DNA from: Streptomyces fumanus
GTDB lineage: Bacteria > Actinomycetota > Actinomycetes > Streptomycetales > Streptomycetaceae
NCBI RefSeq assembly: GCF_014655295.1
Contig: NZ_BNBI01000018.1
Coordinates: 103,281 to 167,280 of the forward strand
Direction of reading: 5' to 3'
DNA length: 64,000 nucleotides
Shown: positions 34,115 to 41,914 of the stretch, piece after piece
How positions within the stretch are numbered: the stretch's first letter is position 1
Layout: every line of letters begins with the position of its first letter
Position numbers and translations under genes: made by a program
The notes under the pieces: model-generated
What the model saw: the letters and a program-made list of their open reading frames with translations, nothing else
Database searches by the model: none
What the model was told of the DNA's origin: nothing

Positions 34115-34843
34115 CTACGCGGGCTGCTGCGCCGCCGCGATGCGCTCGTCGCGCAGCGCCTCGTACCAGCGGTCGTCGGTCGGCGGCAGCGCGTTGACGT
34201 CCAGGGCCAGCTTCAGCAGCAGGTCCGCGATGAGCGGGTTCCGGGCGAGCACCGGCCCGTGCATGTAGGTACCGAAGACCGTGTCGTTGTACGCGCCCTC
34301 GGTGCCGTCCCCGGTGCCGTTGCCGTTGCCGAAGCGGACCTGGGCGAGGGGGCGGGCGGTCGGGCCGAGGTGGGTGACGCCCTGGTGGTTCTCGAAGCCG
34401 GTCAGCGGGGGCAGGCCGAGGCGGGGGTCGATGTCGCCGAGGACGTCGCCGACGCAGCGGGCGCCCTCGCCGCGCACCGAGACCACGTCGAGCAGGCCGA
34501 GGCCGGGCTCGCGCTGGCCGAGGTCGTTGACGAACTCGTGGCCGAGGATCTGGTAGCCGGCGCAGACCGAGAAGACGATCGCGCCGTTCTCCACCGCCCG
34601 GTACAGCCCGCCGTCGCGGCGCAGCCGCTCGGCCGCCAGCCGCTGCGGGCGGTCCTCGCCGCCGCCGATCAGGTAGATGTCGCCGGAGGTGGGGATCGGC
34701 TGGTCGCTGCGCACGTCGAGCCGGGCCACGTCCAGGCCGCGCTGGCGGGCGCGGCGCTCGACGACAAGGACGTTCCCCTGGTCGCCGTAGGTGCTGAGCA
34801 GGTCCGGGTAGATCCAGACGACCCGCAGTTGGTTGTCGCTCAC
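34115..34843 (-). CDS. gatD: GatD-type glutamine amidotransferase (lipid II amidation)
   Basis: A 242-residue class-I glutamine amidotransferase-like protein (CobB/CobQ-like). Seen: LRVVWIYPDLLSTYGDQGNVLVVERRARQRGL, DIYLIGGGEDRPQRLAAERL, nucleophile Cys in VFSVCAGYQILGHEFV, His in FGTYMHGPVLARNPLIADLLL. It supplies ammonia to MurT for amidation of D-iso-glutamate in lipid II. It follows murT after 26 bp, the standard operon. A short Gly/Asn insert (FGNGNGTGDGTEG) interrupts one loop. GTG start with AGGGGA. Confidence 0.93.
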   Translation of the reverse strand: MSDNQLRVVWIYPDLLSTYGDQGNVLVVERRARQRGLDVARLDVRSDQPIPTSGDIYLIGGGEDRPQRLAAERLRRDGGLYRAVENGAIVFSVCAGYQILGHEFVNDLGQREPGLGLLDVVSVRGEGARCVGDVLGDIDPRLGLPPLTGFENHQGVTHLGPTARPLAQVRFGNGNGTGDGTEGAYNDTVFGTYMHGPVLARNPLIADLLLKLALDVNALPPTDDRWYEALRDERIAAAQQPA

Positions 34844-34869
34844 TTCAAGTCCCCTACAGGTCCGTTGGG

Positions 34870-36108
34870 TCAGTTGCCGACGCGGCGGCGCAGGTCCTGG
34901 AACGCGGTGTAGTTGGCGATGACCTCGATCCGGCCCGGCGGGCACGCCTGGACGGCCTGGTCGAGGTTCTCGCACACCTGGAACTGCTGGTCGGCGACCT
35001 CCAGGCGGACCGCGAGGTCCAGCTTGCGGTCACCGATGACGCAGATCGGGTGGCCGGTGAGCCGGGTGTAGTCCACGTCCCACAGCCAGGAGGTGTCGGT
35101 GCCGTCCGCGCCGCGGGCGTTCACCGAGAGGATCACCGGGGTGGGCGGCGGGTCGATCAGGGAGAACGTCTCCAGCCAGCCCGCGGGGTTCTTGGCGAGC
35201 AGCAGGCGCAGGTCCCGGCCCTGGAACTGGACCACGTCGTAGCGTCCGGCGACCGCCTGCACCTGGTACATGCGCTCCAGGGCGACCTGCGGCGGCACCC
35301 CGAAGACGGCGGCGACGGCGGCCGAGGAGGCGGCGTTGGCCTTGTTGGCGCGGCCCGGCAACTGCAGGTGGATCGGCCAGGGCGAGCCGTGCGGGTCGAG
35401 GACGTGGTCGCCGGAGAGCGCCCAGCTCGGCGTGGGCCGGCGGAAGCCGCACTCGCCGCAGAACCAGTCGTCGCCGGGGCGCTGCATCACACCGCCGCAG
35501 GACGGGCAGGACCAGGCGTCGTCCTTCCACATCTGCCCGGCGGCGACCCAGATCACGTTGGGGGAGGAGGAGGCGGCCCACACCACCAGCGGGTCGTCGG
35601 CGTTGGCGACGATCACGGCCTTGGAGCCGGCCAGGCCCTCCCGCCAGTTCTCGGCGAGCATCCGGGTCTCGGCGGCGCGGTCCAACTGGTCCCGGGAGAG
35701 GTTGAGCAGCGCGATGCACTTGGGGTCGGTGGCCTGGGCGACGCCGACCAGGTACTTCTCGTCGACCTCGATCACGCCGTACCGGGCGTCCGTGCCGCCG
35801 GCCAGGGCGGAGGTGATGCCGGCCGGCATGTTGGCGCCGAGCGCGTTGGACACCACCGGGCCGGCCGCCTTGAGCGCCTCGGCGATGAGCCGGGTGGTGG
35901 TGGTCTTGCCGTTGGTCGCCGAGACGAGGGTCACGTCCAAGTGCTGGGCGAGCCGGGCGAGGAGGTCGGGGTCGAGCTTCAGCGCTACCCGGCCGCCGAT
36001 CACCGATCCGCTGCCGCGTCCGGCGGCGCGGGACGCCGCCGCGACCGCCTTGCCCGCGGTCACGGCCAGCTTGGCCCGCGGCGTGAGCGGGTCCGAGGTG
36101 CCTGCCAT
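34870..36108 (-). CDS. murT: MurT-type lipid II amido ligase (Mur ligase family)
   Basis: A 412-residue Mur-ligase-like protein. ATP loop SATNGKTTTTRLIAEALKAAG (residues about 55-75), ALGANMPAGITSAL, LLNLSRDQLDR, a four-Cys zinc ribbon CPSCGG plus CGECGF separated by about 12 residues, DHVLDPHGSPWPIHLQLPGRANKANA, and a C-terminal DUF1727 domain (LLLAKNPAGWLETFSLI, DTSWLWDVDYTRL). With GatD it amidates lipid II glutamate at the membrane. I start at MAGTSDPLTPRAKLAV; the longer frame adds 20 residues without homology. Divergent from def. Confidence 0.94.
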   Translation of the reverse strand: MAGTSDPLTPRAKLAVTAGKAVAAASRAAGRGSGSVIGGRVALKLDPDLLARLAQHLDVTLVSATNGKTTTTRLIAEALKAAGPVVSNALGANMPAGITSALAGGTDARYGVIEVDEKYLVGVAQATDPKCIALLNLSRDQLDRAAETRMLAENWREGLAGSKAVIVANADDPLVVWAASSSPNVIWVAAGQMWKDDAWSCPSCGGVMQRPGDDWFCGECGFRRPTPSWALSGDHVLDPHGSPWPIHLQLPGRANKANAASSAAVAAVFGVPPQVALERMYQVQAVAGRYDVVQFQGRDLRLLLAKNPAGWLETFSLIDPPPTPVILSVNARGADGTDTSWLWDVDYTRLTGHPICVIGDRKLDLAVRLEVADQQFQVCENLDQAVQACPPGRIEVIANYTAFQDLRRRVGN

Positions 36109-36253
36109 CAGTTCTCGATCCTCCTTGCGAACGCGCCGCGCCTGAAGCCTGTAGGGCCTGACGGCCACGTGGTGTGGGCCTCAGCCTATCGAGATCCCTT
36201 CGCACTCCCGAATCGTGCCCGGGCCGCGCGGTGGCCGGGACCCGGCGGGACCG

Positions 36254-36259
36254 TACCCT
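36254..36259 (+). promoter_or_regulatory. -10 element of def (leaderless-type)
   Basis: TACCCT ends 7 nt before the def ATG, with no ribosome-binding sequence in between. The -35 region is not convincing. Typical leaderless spacing. Confidence 0.35.
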
Positions 36260-36266
36260 TGCGCCC

Positions 36267-36809
36267 ATGCGACACGGCCCGATCCCGGGCGCCCGCGGGC
36301 GCGTCCGGCCCCTGACCCTGCTCGGTGACACGGTACTGCGCGAGCCGTGCCGGGAGGTGACCGGCTTCGGCCCCGAACTGGCCGCCCTGGTGGAGGACTT
36401 GTTCGCCACCATGTACGCCGCCCGGGGCGTGGGCCTGGCCGCCAACCAGGTCGGCGAACCGCTGCGGGTCTTCGTCTACGACTGCCCGGACGACGAGGAC
36501 GCGCGCCACCTCGGCCATGTGGTCAACCCGACGCTGGTGGAGACCGGCGGGGTGGTGGTGCGCGGACCGGAGGGCTGTCTGTCGCTGCCGGGCCTGGAGG
36601 CCGGCACCGAGCGGTACGACCACGCGGTGATCGAGGGGTTCACGGCGGCCGGGGAGCCGGTCACCGTGCGCGGCAGCGGCTTCTTCGCCCGCTGCCTCCA
36701 GCACGAGTACGACCACCTCCAGGGCCGTCTGTACGCCGACCGCCTCACGGGCTGGCGCAAGCGGCGCCTGGAACGGCAGGCGGCCAAGGCGTCCTGGAGC
36801 CGTGGCTAG
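36267..36809 (+). CDS. def: peptide deformylase
   Basis: A 180-residue polypeptide deformylase removing the formyl group from nascent N-terminal Met. All three motifs are intact: GVGLAANQVG (motif I), EGCLSLPG (motif II, Cys ligand) and QHEYDHLQG (motif III, HExxH metal site). The C-terminal RKRRLERQAAKASWSRG is basic and short. The preceding residues MRHGPIPGARGRVRPLTLLGD place the start; upstream codons are not conserved in character. Streptomyces have several def paralogues. Its stop codon lies in a hairpin shared with the convergent TetR gene. Confidence 0.95.
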   Translation: MRHGPIPGARGRVRPLTLLGDTVLREPCREVTGFGPELAALVEDLFATMYAARGVGLAANQVGEPLRVFVYDCPDDEDARHLGHVVNPTLVETGGVVVRGPEGCLSLPGLEAGTERYDHAVIEGFTAAGEPVTVRGSGFFARCLQHEYDHLQGRLYADRLTGWRKRRLERQAAKASWSRG

Positions 36810-36835
36810 GGCCTGATCCAGACGACAGGTCCTAG
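36806..36835. terminator. bidirectional hairpin overlapping the def and TetR stop codons
   Basis: Arms CTAGGGCCTG (36806-36815) and CAGGTCCTAG (36826-36835): 10 pairs including one G-U, with a 10-nt loop. The two convergent stop codons lie in opposite arms. Confidence 0.55.
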
Positions 36836-37479
36836 AACCCGGGGCCACCGCTGCGGTCGCCGGCCGCGGCCAGCCGGCCCCAGAGCAGGTCGGCCAGGCT
36901 GCGCACCAACTCCTGCCGGGAGCAGGGCCGTTCGCCGAGCCACCAGTCACCGGCGGCGTGCATCATGCCGACGATGCCGTGGCCCCAGACCCGGGCCTGG
37001 CGCTGGCCGTCCGGGCCGAGGTCGAGGCGCTCCCCGATGACCTGGGCCAGCTCCTCGCCCATGCGGCGCAGCAGCGGGGCGGAGTGCTTGCCGACGTCGA
37101 AGCCCTGGTCGCCCTGGGCGGCGCCGCCCTCCGCCGGGTGCATCAGGAAGCGGTAGACCTGGGGGCGGGCCTCTATGGCCGCAAGGTAGGTGTCCAGGGT
37201 GGCCTCGACGCGCGCCCGCCGCTCCGCCGGGGCGTCCAGCGCGGCCCGCAGCGAGGCGAGCAGCGCGTCCGTGTGCCGCTGGGCGAGCGCGGCGTACAGG
37301 CCGCCCTTGTCGCCGAAGTGCCGGTAGAGGATCGGCTTGGTGATGCCCGCCTCGGCCGCGATGGCGTTCATCGAGGCGTGCGGGCCGTCGCGCAGCACCA
37401 CCCGGTCGGCGGCCTCCAGCAGCTCCCGCCGCCGGCGCTCGGCGGACCGCTGCTGCTCGGTCCGCTGCGTGGTGTCCAT
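36832..37479 (-). CDS. TetR-family repressor, divergent from acyl-CoA dehydrogenase
   Basis: A 215-residue TetR/AcrR regulator. HTH at residues about 15-60: RRRELLEAADRVVLRDGPHA, SMNAIAAEAGITKPILYRHFGDKGGLYAAL. The C-terminal ligand domain is hydrophobic (VYRFLMHPAEGG, HGIVGMMHAAGDWWLGER). It ends convergently with def. Its promoter faces that of the acyl-CoA dehydrogenase, with palindromic sites in the 159-bp gap, so it probably represses the dehydrogenase in the absence of an acyl-CoA or related ligand. Start MDTTQRTEQQRSAER; upstream in-frame starts are possible. Confidence 0.9.
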   Translation of the reverse strand: MDTTQRTEQQRSAERRRRELLEAADRVVLRDGPHASMNAIAAEAGITKPILYRHFGDKGGLYAALAQRHTDALLASLRAALDAPAERRARVEATLDTYLAAIEARPQVYRFLMHPAEGGAAQGDQGFDVGKHSAPLLRRMGEELAQVIGERLDLGPDGQRQARVWGHGIVGMMHAAGDWWLGERPCSRQELVRSLADLLWGRLAAAGDRSGGPGF

Positions 37480-37565
37480 GTGCTCTCCCCACCCGTGCTG
37501 AATTCGGTGACGCCTGCGCAAACTAACACCCATGACACCCCGCACCTCGAACGGGCCGCCGGGAG

Positions 37566-37613
37566 TTGACTTTTCCTACCAGCCGGTAACAGACTGCGGT
37601 TACCGCAAGTAAC
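37566..37613 (+). promoter_or_regulatory. acyl-CoA dehydrogenase promoter with triple TetR-type half-sites
   Basis: TTGACT (37566-37571) with TAACAG (37587-37592) as a short-spaced promoter candidate. GGTAAC-N8-GTTACC (37585-37604) is a perfect inverted repeat, and the right arm also pairs with a third half-site as GTTAC-CGCAA-GTAAC (37599-37613), another perfect 5-bp-arm palindrome. The sites cover the -10 and initiation region, ideal for repression by the divergent TetR protein. Confidence 0.6.
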
Positions 37614-37638
37614 ACGCATGGGTGCCGCTGGAGGGGAC

Positions 37639-38865
37639 ATGGCCGAGTTCACCATGGAGCTCAACGACGAGCAGAAGGAGGTCCGGGACTGGCTCCATGG
37701 CTTCGCCGCCGATGTGATCCGTCCCGCCGCCGCCGAGTGGGACGAGCGCGAGGAGACCCCCTGGCCGGTCATCCAGGAGGCCGCCAAGGTCGGCATCTAC
37801 TCCCTCGACTTCTACGCCCAGCAGTACTTCGACGCCACCGGCCTCGGCATCCCCATGACCATGGAGGAGCTGTTCTGGGGCGACGCGGGCATCGCCCTGT
37901 CCATCGTCGGCACCGGCCTGGCCGCCGTCGGCGTCCTCGCCAACGGCACCGAGGAGCAGATCGGCACCTGGATCCCCCAGATGTACGGCGACGCCAACGA
38001 TGTCAAGGTCGCCGCCTTCTGCTCCTCCGAGCCCGACGCCGGCTCCGACGTCGCCTCCATGCGCACCCGGGCCGTGTACGACGAGGCCAAGGACGAGTGG
38101 GTGATCAACGGCACGAAGACCTGGGCGACCAACGGCGGCATCGCCAACGTCCACGTCGTCGTCGCCGTGGTCGACCCCGAGCTGGGCTCCAAGGGGCACG
38201 CCTCCTTCATCGTCCCGCCGGGCACCAAGGGGCTCGCGCAGGGCCAGAAGTTCAAGAAGCACGGCATCCGCGCCTCGCACACCGCCGAGGTCATCCTCGA
38301 CGACGTGCGGGTCCCCGGCTCCTGCCTGCTGGGCGGCAAGGAGAAGCTCGACGCGCGGCTGGCGCGGGCCCGGGAGAAGGCCAGGAAGGGCGGCGAGCGG
38401 GTCAAGAACGCGGCGATGGCCACGTTCGAGGCGTCCCGGCCGGCCGTCGGCGCGATGGCGGTCGGCACGGCCCGGGCCGCGTACGAGGTCGCGCTGGAGT
38501 ACGCGCAGACCCGGGAGCAGTTCGGGCGGCCGATCATCGACAACCAGGGGGTCGCCTTCCAGCTCGCGGACATGCGGACCGCCATCGACGCGGCGCGGCT
38601 GCTGGTGTGGCGGGCGTCCTGGATGGCGATCAACGGCAAGCCGTTCACGGCGGCCGAGGGGTCGATGTCCAAGCTGTTCGCGAGCGAGACGGCGAAGAAG
38701 GTGACCGCCCAGGCGATCCAGATCCTGGGCGGCAACGGGTACACCCGGGAGTACCCGGTGGAGCGGATGCACCGGGACAGCGCGATCTACACGATCTTCG
38801 AGGGGACGAGCGAGATCCAGCGGCTCGTGATCGCCCGGACACTTTCCGGAATGCCCATTCGGTAG
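37639..38865 (+). CDS. acyl-CoA dehydrogenase
   Basis: A 408-residue FAD acyl-CoA dehydrogenase. FAD/substrate blocks: AAFCSSEPDAGSDVASMRTRA, WVINGTKTWATNGG, GIRASHTAEVILDDVRVPGS, RPAVGAMAVGTARAAYEVALEYAQTREQFGRPI, QILGGNGYTREYPVERMHRD, and the C-terminal IFEGTSEIQRL with the Glu often serving as catalytic base. Introduces the alpha-beta double bond in acyl-CoA. Start MAEFTMELNDEQKEV has a GGAGGGG site just upstream; the ATG 21 nt earlier would be almost in the operator. Probably TetR-regulated. Confidence 0.94.
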   Translation: MAEFTMELNDEQKEVRDWLHGFAADVIRPAAAEWDEREETPWPVIQEAAKVGIYSLDFYAQQYFDATGLGIPMTMEELFWGDAGIALSIVGTGLAAVGVLANGTEEQIGTWIPQMYGDANDVKVAAFCSSEPDAGSDVASMRTRAVYDEAKDEWVINGTKTWATNGGIANVHVVVAVVDPELGSKGHASFIVPPGTKGLAQGQKFKKHGIRASHTAEVILDDVRVPGSCLLGGKEKLDARLARAREKARKGGERVKNAAMATFEASRPAVGAMAVGTARAAYEVALEYAQTREQFGRPIIDNQGVAFQLADMRTAIDAARLLVWRASWMAINGKPFTAAEGSMSKLFASETAKKVTAQAIQILGGNGYTREYPVERMHRDSAIYTIFEGTSEIQRLVIARTLSGMPIR

Positions 38866-38890
38866 TCCGCGGGGTGCGGGTGCGGGTGCG

Positions 38891-39412
38891 TCACCCGTGC
38901 CTCAGCGGCGTCAGTTGCTGGATGTCGTACTTGGCCCTCAGCGCCTCGATCGCCTCGTGGTCCGGGGGGCCGCCGTCCTGGAGGATCTCCAGCAGTTCCT
39001 CGAAGTAGCGTTCGTGATCCGGCGGGGGACTGGCCTGGAAGAACATCTTCGCCGGAGTGTCCGTCGGGTTCGCGAAGGCGTGCGGGCAGCCGGGCGGGAC
39101 GACGATGACCGTGCCGGGCGTGGCCCGCACGACCCGGTTGCCCGAGGCCGATTCCCAGCGCTGCCAGTTGTCGGGGGTGCGGACGCGGGGCTCGAAGGCG
39201 AGGACGTCGACTTCCCCTTCGAGCACGTAGAAGAGTTCCTCGCTGCGGGTGTGCACATGGGCGCCGACGTCGAAGCCCGGCGGCACGATCACCTCGAAGG
39301 TGGACGCCATCCGCGAATGCGAACCCGTCACCTTGAAGGTCACGTGCTGGGCCGGGGCCTCGACGACCCGGCCGTGGCCCGGCGGCACCAGCAGTCCCTC
39401 GGTGGTGGTCAT
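38891..39412 (-). CDS. cupin quinone-forming monooxygenase (MomA-like)
   Basis: A 173-residue single-cupin protein: TFEVIVPPGFDVGAHVHTRSEELFYVLEGEVDVLAFEPRV (cupin motif 1) and GTVIVVPPGCPHAFANPTDTPAKMFF (motif 2). The gene lies last in rppA-P450-cupin, the arrangement known from S. coelicolor, where cupin proteins of the MomA family oxidise 1,3,6,8-tetrahydroxynaphthalene to flaviolin. The start is 7 bp after the P450 stop. Its C-terminus YDIQQLTPLRHG is short and polar. Function is by family and context; the reaction needs testing. Confidence 0.85.
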   Translation of the reverse strand: MTTTEGLLVPPGHGRVVEAPAQHVTFKVTGSHSRMASTFEVIVPPGFDVGAHVHTRSEELFYVLEGEVDVLAFEPRVRTPDNWQRWESASGNRVVRATPGTVIVVPPGCPHAFANPTDTPAKMFFQASPPPDHERYFEELLEILQDGGPPDHEAIEALRAKYDIQQLTPLRHG

Positions 39413-39419
39413 CGGCGGC

Positions 39420-40661
39420 TCACCAGGTGACGGGCAGGGCCTCGGGCCCGCGGATCAGCGCGCCCTTCTTGAACGGCACGTCCTGCGCGGCCACCGCCAG
39501 CTTCAGCCCGGGCACCCGCTCCAGCAGGGCGTCCACCATCAGCTCCGACTCCAGCCGGGCCAGCATCCCGCCCGGGCAGTAGTGCGGCCCGAACCCGAAG
39601 GAGACATGCGGGTTGGGGTTGCGGTCGAGGTCGATGGTCTCCGGGTGGGGGAAGACGTCCGGGTCGCGGTTGGCGGCCAGGTAGGACACGTACACCGCGT
39701 CCCCCCGGCGGATGCGCACCCCGCTGATCTCGACGTCCTCCAGGGCGATCCGGGACAGGCCGACCGCGTTGCGGTGCGGGATCCAGCGCAGCAGCTCGTC
39801 GATGGCCCGGGGGCGGACCTCCCGGTCGGAGCGGAGCCGTTCGGCGAGGTCGGGGCGGGTCAGCAGCAGGTAGAACATCTGCCCGCTGTTGTTGGTGACC
39901 GCCTCGCCGCCGATCTGCAGCAGCACCGCGAGCCCCACCGCCTCGTCCAGCGTGATCTCCTCGCGGCCCACGGCGGCGCCGAGCAGCGAGGTGACGTCCT
40001 CGCCGGTGCTGTCCTGCCGGAGGGCGATGAGGTCGGAGAAGTACGCGCTCATCTCCTGCTTGGCCCGCTCGCTGACCTCGGCGCCGTGCGACGAGGACAG
40101 GATGAGCTGGGTCCAGGTGTGCATGCCGTGCCGGTCGCCGGCCGGGACGCCCATCAGCTCGCAGATCACCGCGATCGGGAAGGGGCTGAGCACCGCCTCG
40201 GTGAGGTCGGCCGGCGGCCCCTCCGCCAGCAGCGCGTCGACGAGTTCGTCGAGCAGCGAACGGGCCCGCTCGCGGACGCGTTCCACCCCGCGGGCGGTGA
40301 AGGCGGCGGCCACCGAGCGGCGCAGCCGCGTGTGGTCGGGCGGGTCGAGGAAGCCGACCGCGCCGCGCGCCGGGATGAAGTGCGGGGCGAGCCGGGTGAC
40401 CTGCCGGTCCATCACCGGCTCCCGGGCGAACCGGGGGTCGTTGGCGACCGTGCGCACATCCTCGTAGCGGGTCACCAGCCAGGCCCAGCCCTCGCCGTTG
40501 GGCAGCGCGATCCGGGTCACCGGACCCTCGGCCATCAGCTCGCGCAGCACCGGGTCGAAGTCGGTGCCCGGCAGGTCCAGGGCCGGCCAGTGCCGCACCG
40601 GCGGGGCGGTGCCGGGGGCCGGGTCGGGCGGCACGGTCAGGGGGATGGTCTCTTCGCTCAC
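39420..40661 (-). CDS. cytochrome P450, CYP158A2-like (flaviolin coupling)
   Basis: A 413-residue class-I bacterial P450. Heme ligand Cys362 in FGFGPHYCPGGMLARLE; ExxR-type helix in IDELLRWIPHRNAVGLSR; I-helix IGGEAVTNN, where Ala replaces the usual Thr after the acidic residue, as recalled for CYP158A2. GTG start overlaps the rppA stop (GTGA). By synteny it would couple flaviolin into biflaviolin/triflaviolin, red-brown pigments thought to protect spores from UV. Electrons must come from ferredoxins encoded elsewhere. The long upstream frame is not used. Confidence 0.93.
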   Translation of the reverse strand: MSEETIPLTVPPDPAPGTAPPVRHWPALDLPGTDFDPVLRELMAEGPVTRIALPNGEGWAWLVTRYEDVRTVANDPRFAREPVMDRQVTRLAPHFIPARGAVGFLDPPDHTRLRRSVAAAFTARGVERVRERARSLLDELVDALLAEGPPADLTEAVLSPFPIAVICELMGVPAGDRHGMHTWTQLILSSSHGAEVSERAKQEMSAYFSDLIALRQDSTGEDVTSLLGAAVGREEITLDEAVGLAVLLQIGGEAVTNNSGQMFYLLLTRPDLAERLRSDREVRPRAIDELLRWIPHRNAVGLSRIALEDVEISGVRIRRGDAVYVSYLAANRDPDVFPHPETIDLDRNPNPHVSFGFGPHYCPGGMLARLESELMVDALLERVPGLKLAVAAQDVPFKKGALIRGPEALPVTW

Positions 40662-41734
40662 GGTCGTCTCACGTCTCGGCTCTCGTCCGCGGACCGCCAG
40701 TGGCCCAGGGACATCTCCGCGGTGATGCCCGGCCCGAATCCCGCCAGCAGGCCGCGTGCCCGGTCCTGCGCGCCGCCCTCGTCGAACATGCGGCGCAGCG
40801 CGTCCAGGACGACGGCGCTGGCGATGTTGCCGTACTCGGTCAGTGTGGCCCGGCTGAACCGGAACGCGTGCGGGTCGACCCGCAGGAACTTGCTCAGGTC
40901 GTCCAGGATGCGCGGGCCGCCCGCGTGCACGATGTAGAAGTCCAGGTCGGACGCGTCCCAGCCGTGGTCGCGGGCCAGTTGCCGCAGCGCCGGGGCGAGC
41001 GGCTCCATGGTGGCCGGCACCCGCTTGTCCAGCAGGAAGTGGAAGCCGGTCGCCTTCACGTCGTACATGATCCACTCTTCGGTCTTGGGGATCAGGTACG
41101 AGCCGTTGCGCTCCAGGCGGACGCCGGTGCCGCCCCGGCCGCGGACCACCGCGGCGGCGATGCCGTCGCCGAAGAGGCCGTTGGAGAGCAGCGAGCCCAC
41201 GCCGATGTCGGTGGGCTGGTAGCACAGCGAGCAGAACTCGCAGGCCACGATGAGCGCGTTGCCCTGCGGGTAGGCCGTGCAGAAGTCGTGCGCCCGGTTG
41301 ATCGCGGCGCCGCCCGCCGCGCAGCCCAACTGCGCTATGGGTATCTGCCGGGTGGTGCTGTCGAAGCCCATCTCGTTGATCAGCCAGGCGGTGAGCGAGG
41401 GCATCATGAAGCCCGTGCACGACACGTAGATGATCACGTCGATGTCGTTGGCGAGCAGTTCCGCGTCGTCCAGGGCCCGCTGGATCACCGCGGGCACCCG
41501 GGCCTTGGCCTCGGCCTCGTAGAGCTTGTTCCGGTCCTCGAAACCGGGGTGCTTCAGGGTCTCCTCGATGGGCTGCACGATGTGCCGGGTACGCACCCCG
41601 GTGTTCTCGATCAGCCTGAGGGCCAGCGGCAGTTGGGGATGGCCGGCGTGGCGCTCACGGGCTAGCTGAAGGGTCTCCTCCATCGTGATCACGTGCTCGG
41701 GTACGGACACCGAGGGTCTGCACAAAGTCGCCAT
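40658..41734 (-). CDS. rppA: 1,3,6,8-tetrahydroxynaphthalene synthase (type III polyketide synthase)
   Basis: A 358-residue chalcone-synthase-like enzyme making tetrahydroxynaphthalene from five malonyl-CoA. Catalytic Cys138 in QIPIAQLGCAAGGAA, His in YIVHAGGPRILDDL, Asn in ATLTEYGNIASAVVLDAL; N-terminal CRPSVSVPEHVITMEETLQL and the conserved FMMPSLTAWLINEMGF. Start MATLCRPSV. First gene of rppA-P450-cupin and divergent from a TenA-like gene. Confidence 0.96.
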   Translation of the reverse strand: MATLCRPSVSVPEHVITMEETLQLARERHAGHPQLPLALRLIENTGVRTRHIVQPIEETLKHPGFEDRNKLYEAEAKARVPAVIQRALDDAELLANDIDVIIYVSCTGFMMPSLTAWLINEMGFDSTTRQIPIAQLGCAAGGAAINRAHDFCTAYPQGNALIVACEFCSLCYQPTDIGVGSLLSNGLFGDGIAAAVVRGRGGTGVRLERNGSYLIPKTEEWIMYDVKATGFHFLLDKRVPATMEPLAPALRQLARDHGWDASDLDFYIVHAGGPRILDDLSKFLRVDPHAFRFSRATLTEYGNIASAVVLDALRRMFDEGGAQDRARGLLAGFGPGITAEMSLGHWRSADESRDVRRP

Positions 41735-41789
41735 GAACCGTGCCTGCTTTCGACTCCCGGGGGGCCTTGCGCGCCCCGGTCGGAAAGTG

Positions 41790-41812
41790 GTCCACCTCTT
41801 GGGGTGTCCACC
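41790..41812. promoter_or_regulatory. direct repeat in rppA/TenA intergenic region
   Basis: GTCCACC occurs twice at 41790-41796 and 41806-41812, 16 nt apart, in the 180-bp divergent gap. It could be an activator or repressor site for the pigment operon. No regulator is known. Confidence 0.3.
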
Positions 41813-41914
41813 CACGATCACCCGGCGGGACGCCGATCTCTCGCCGGGCTACTCCGTACCGGGGACCCTGGCAGGGTGGAGCACGACCGCACGGCCGAGG
41901 CGACGGAGAAGACG

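Noticed and set aside
38866..38900. Hairpin CGGGTG-CGT-CACCCG as terminator of the acyl-CoA dehydrogenase
   Set aside because: The stem is only 6 bp and overlaps the stop codon of the convergent cupin gene; too weak to call.
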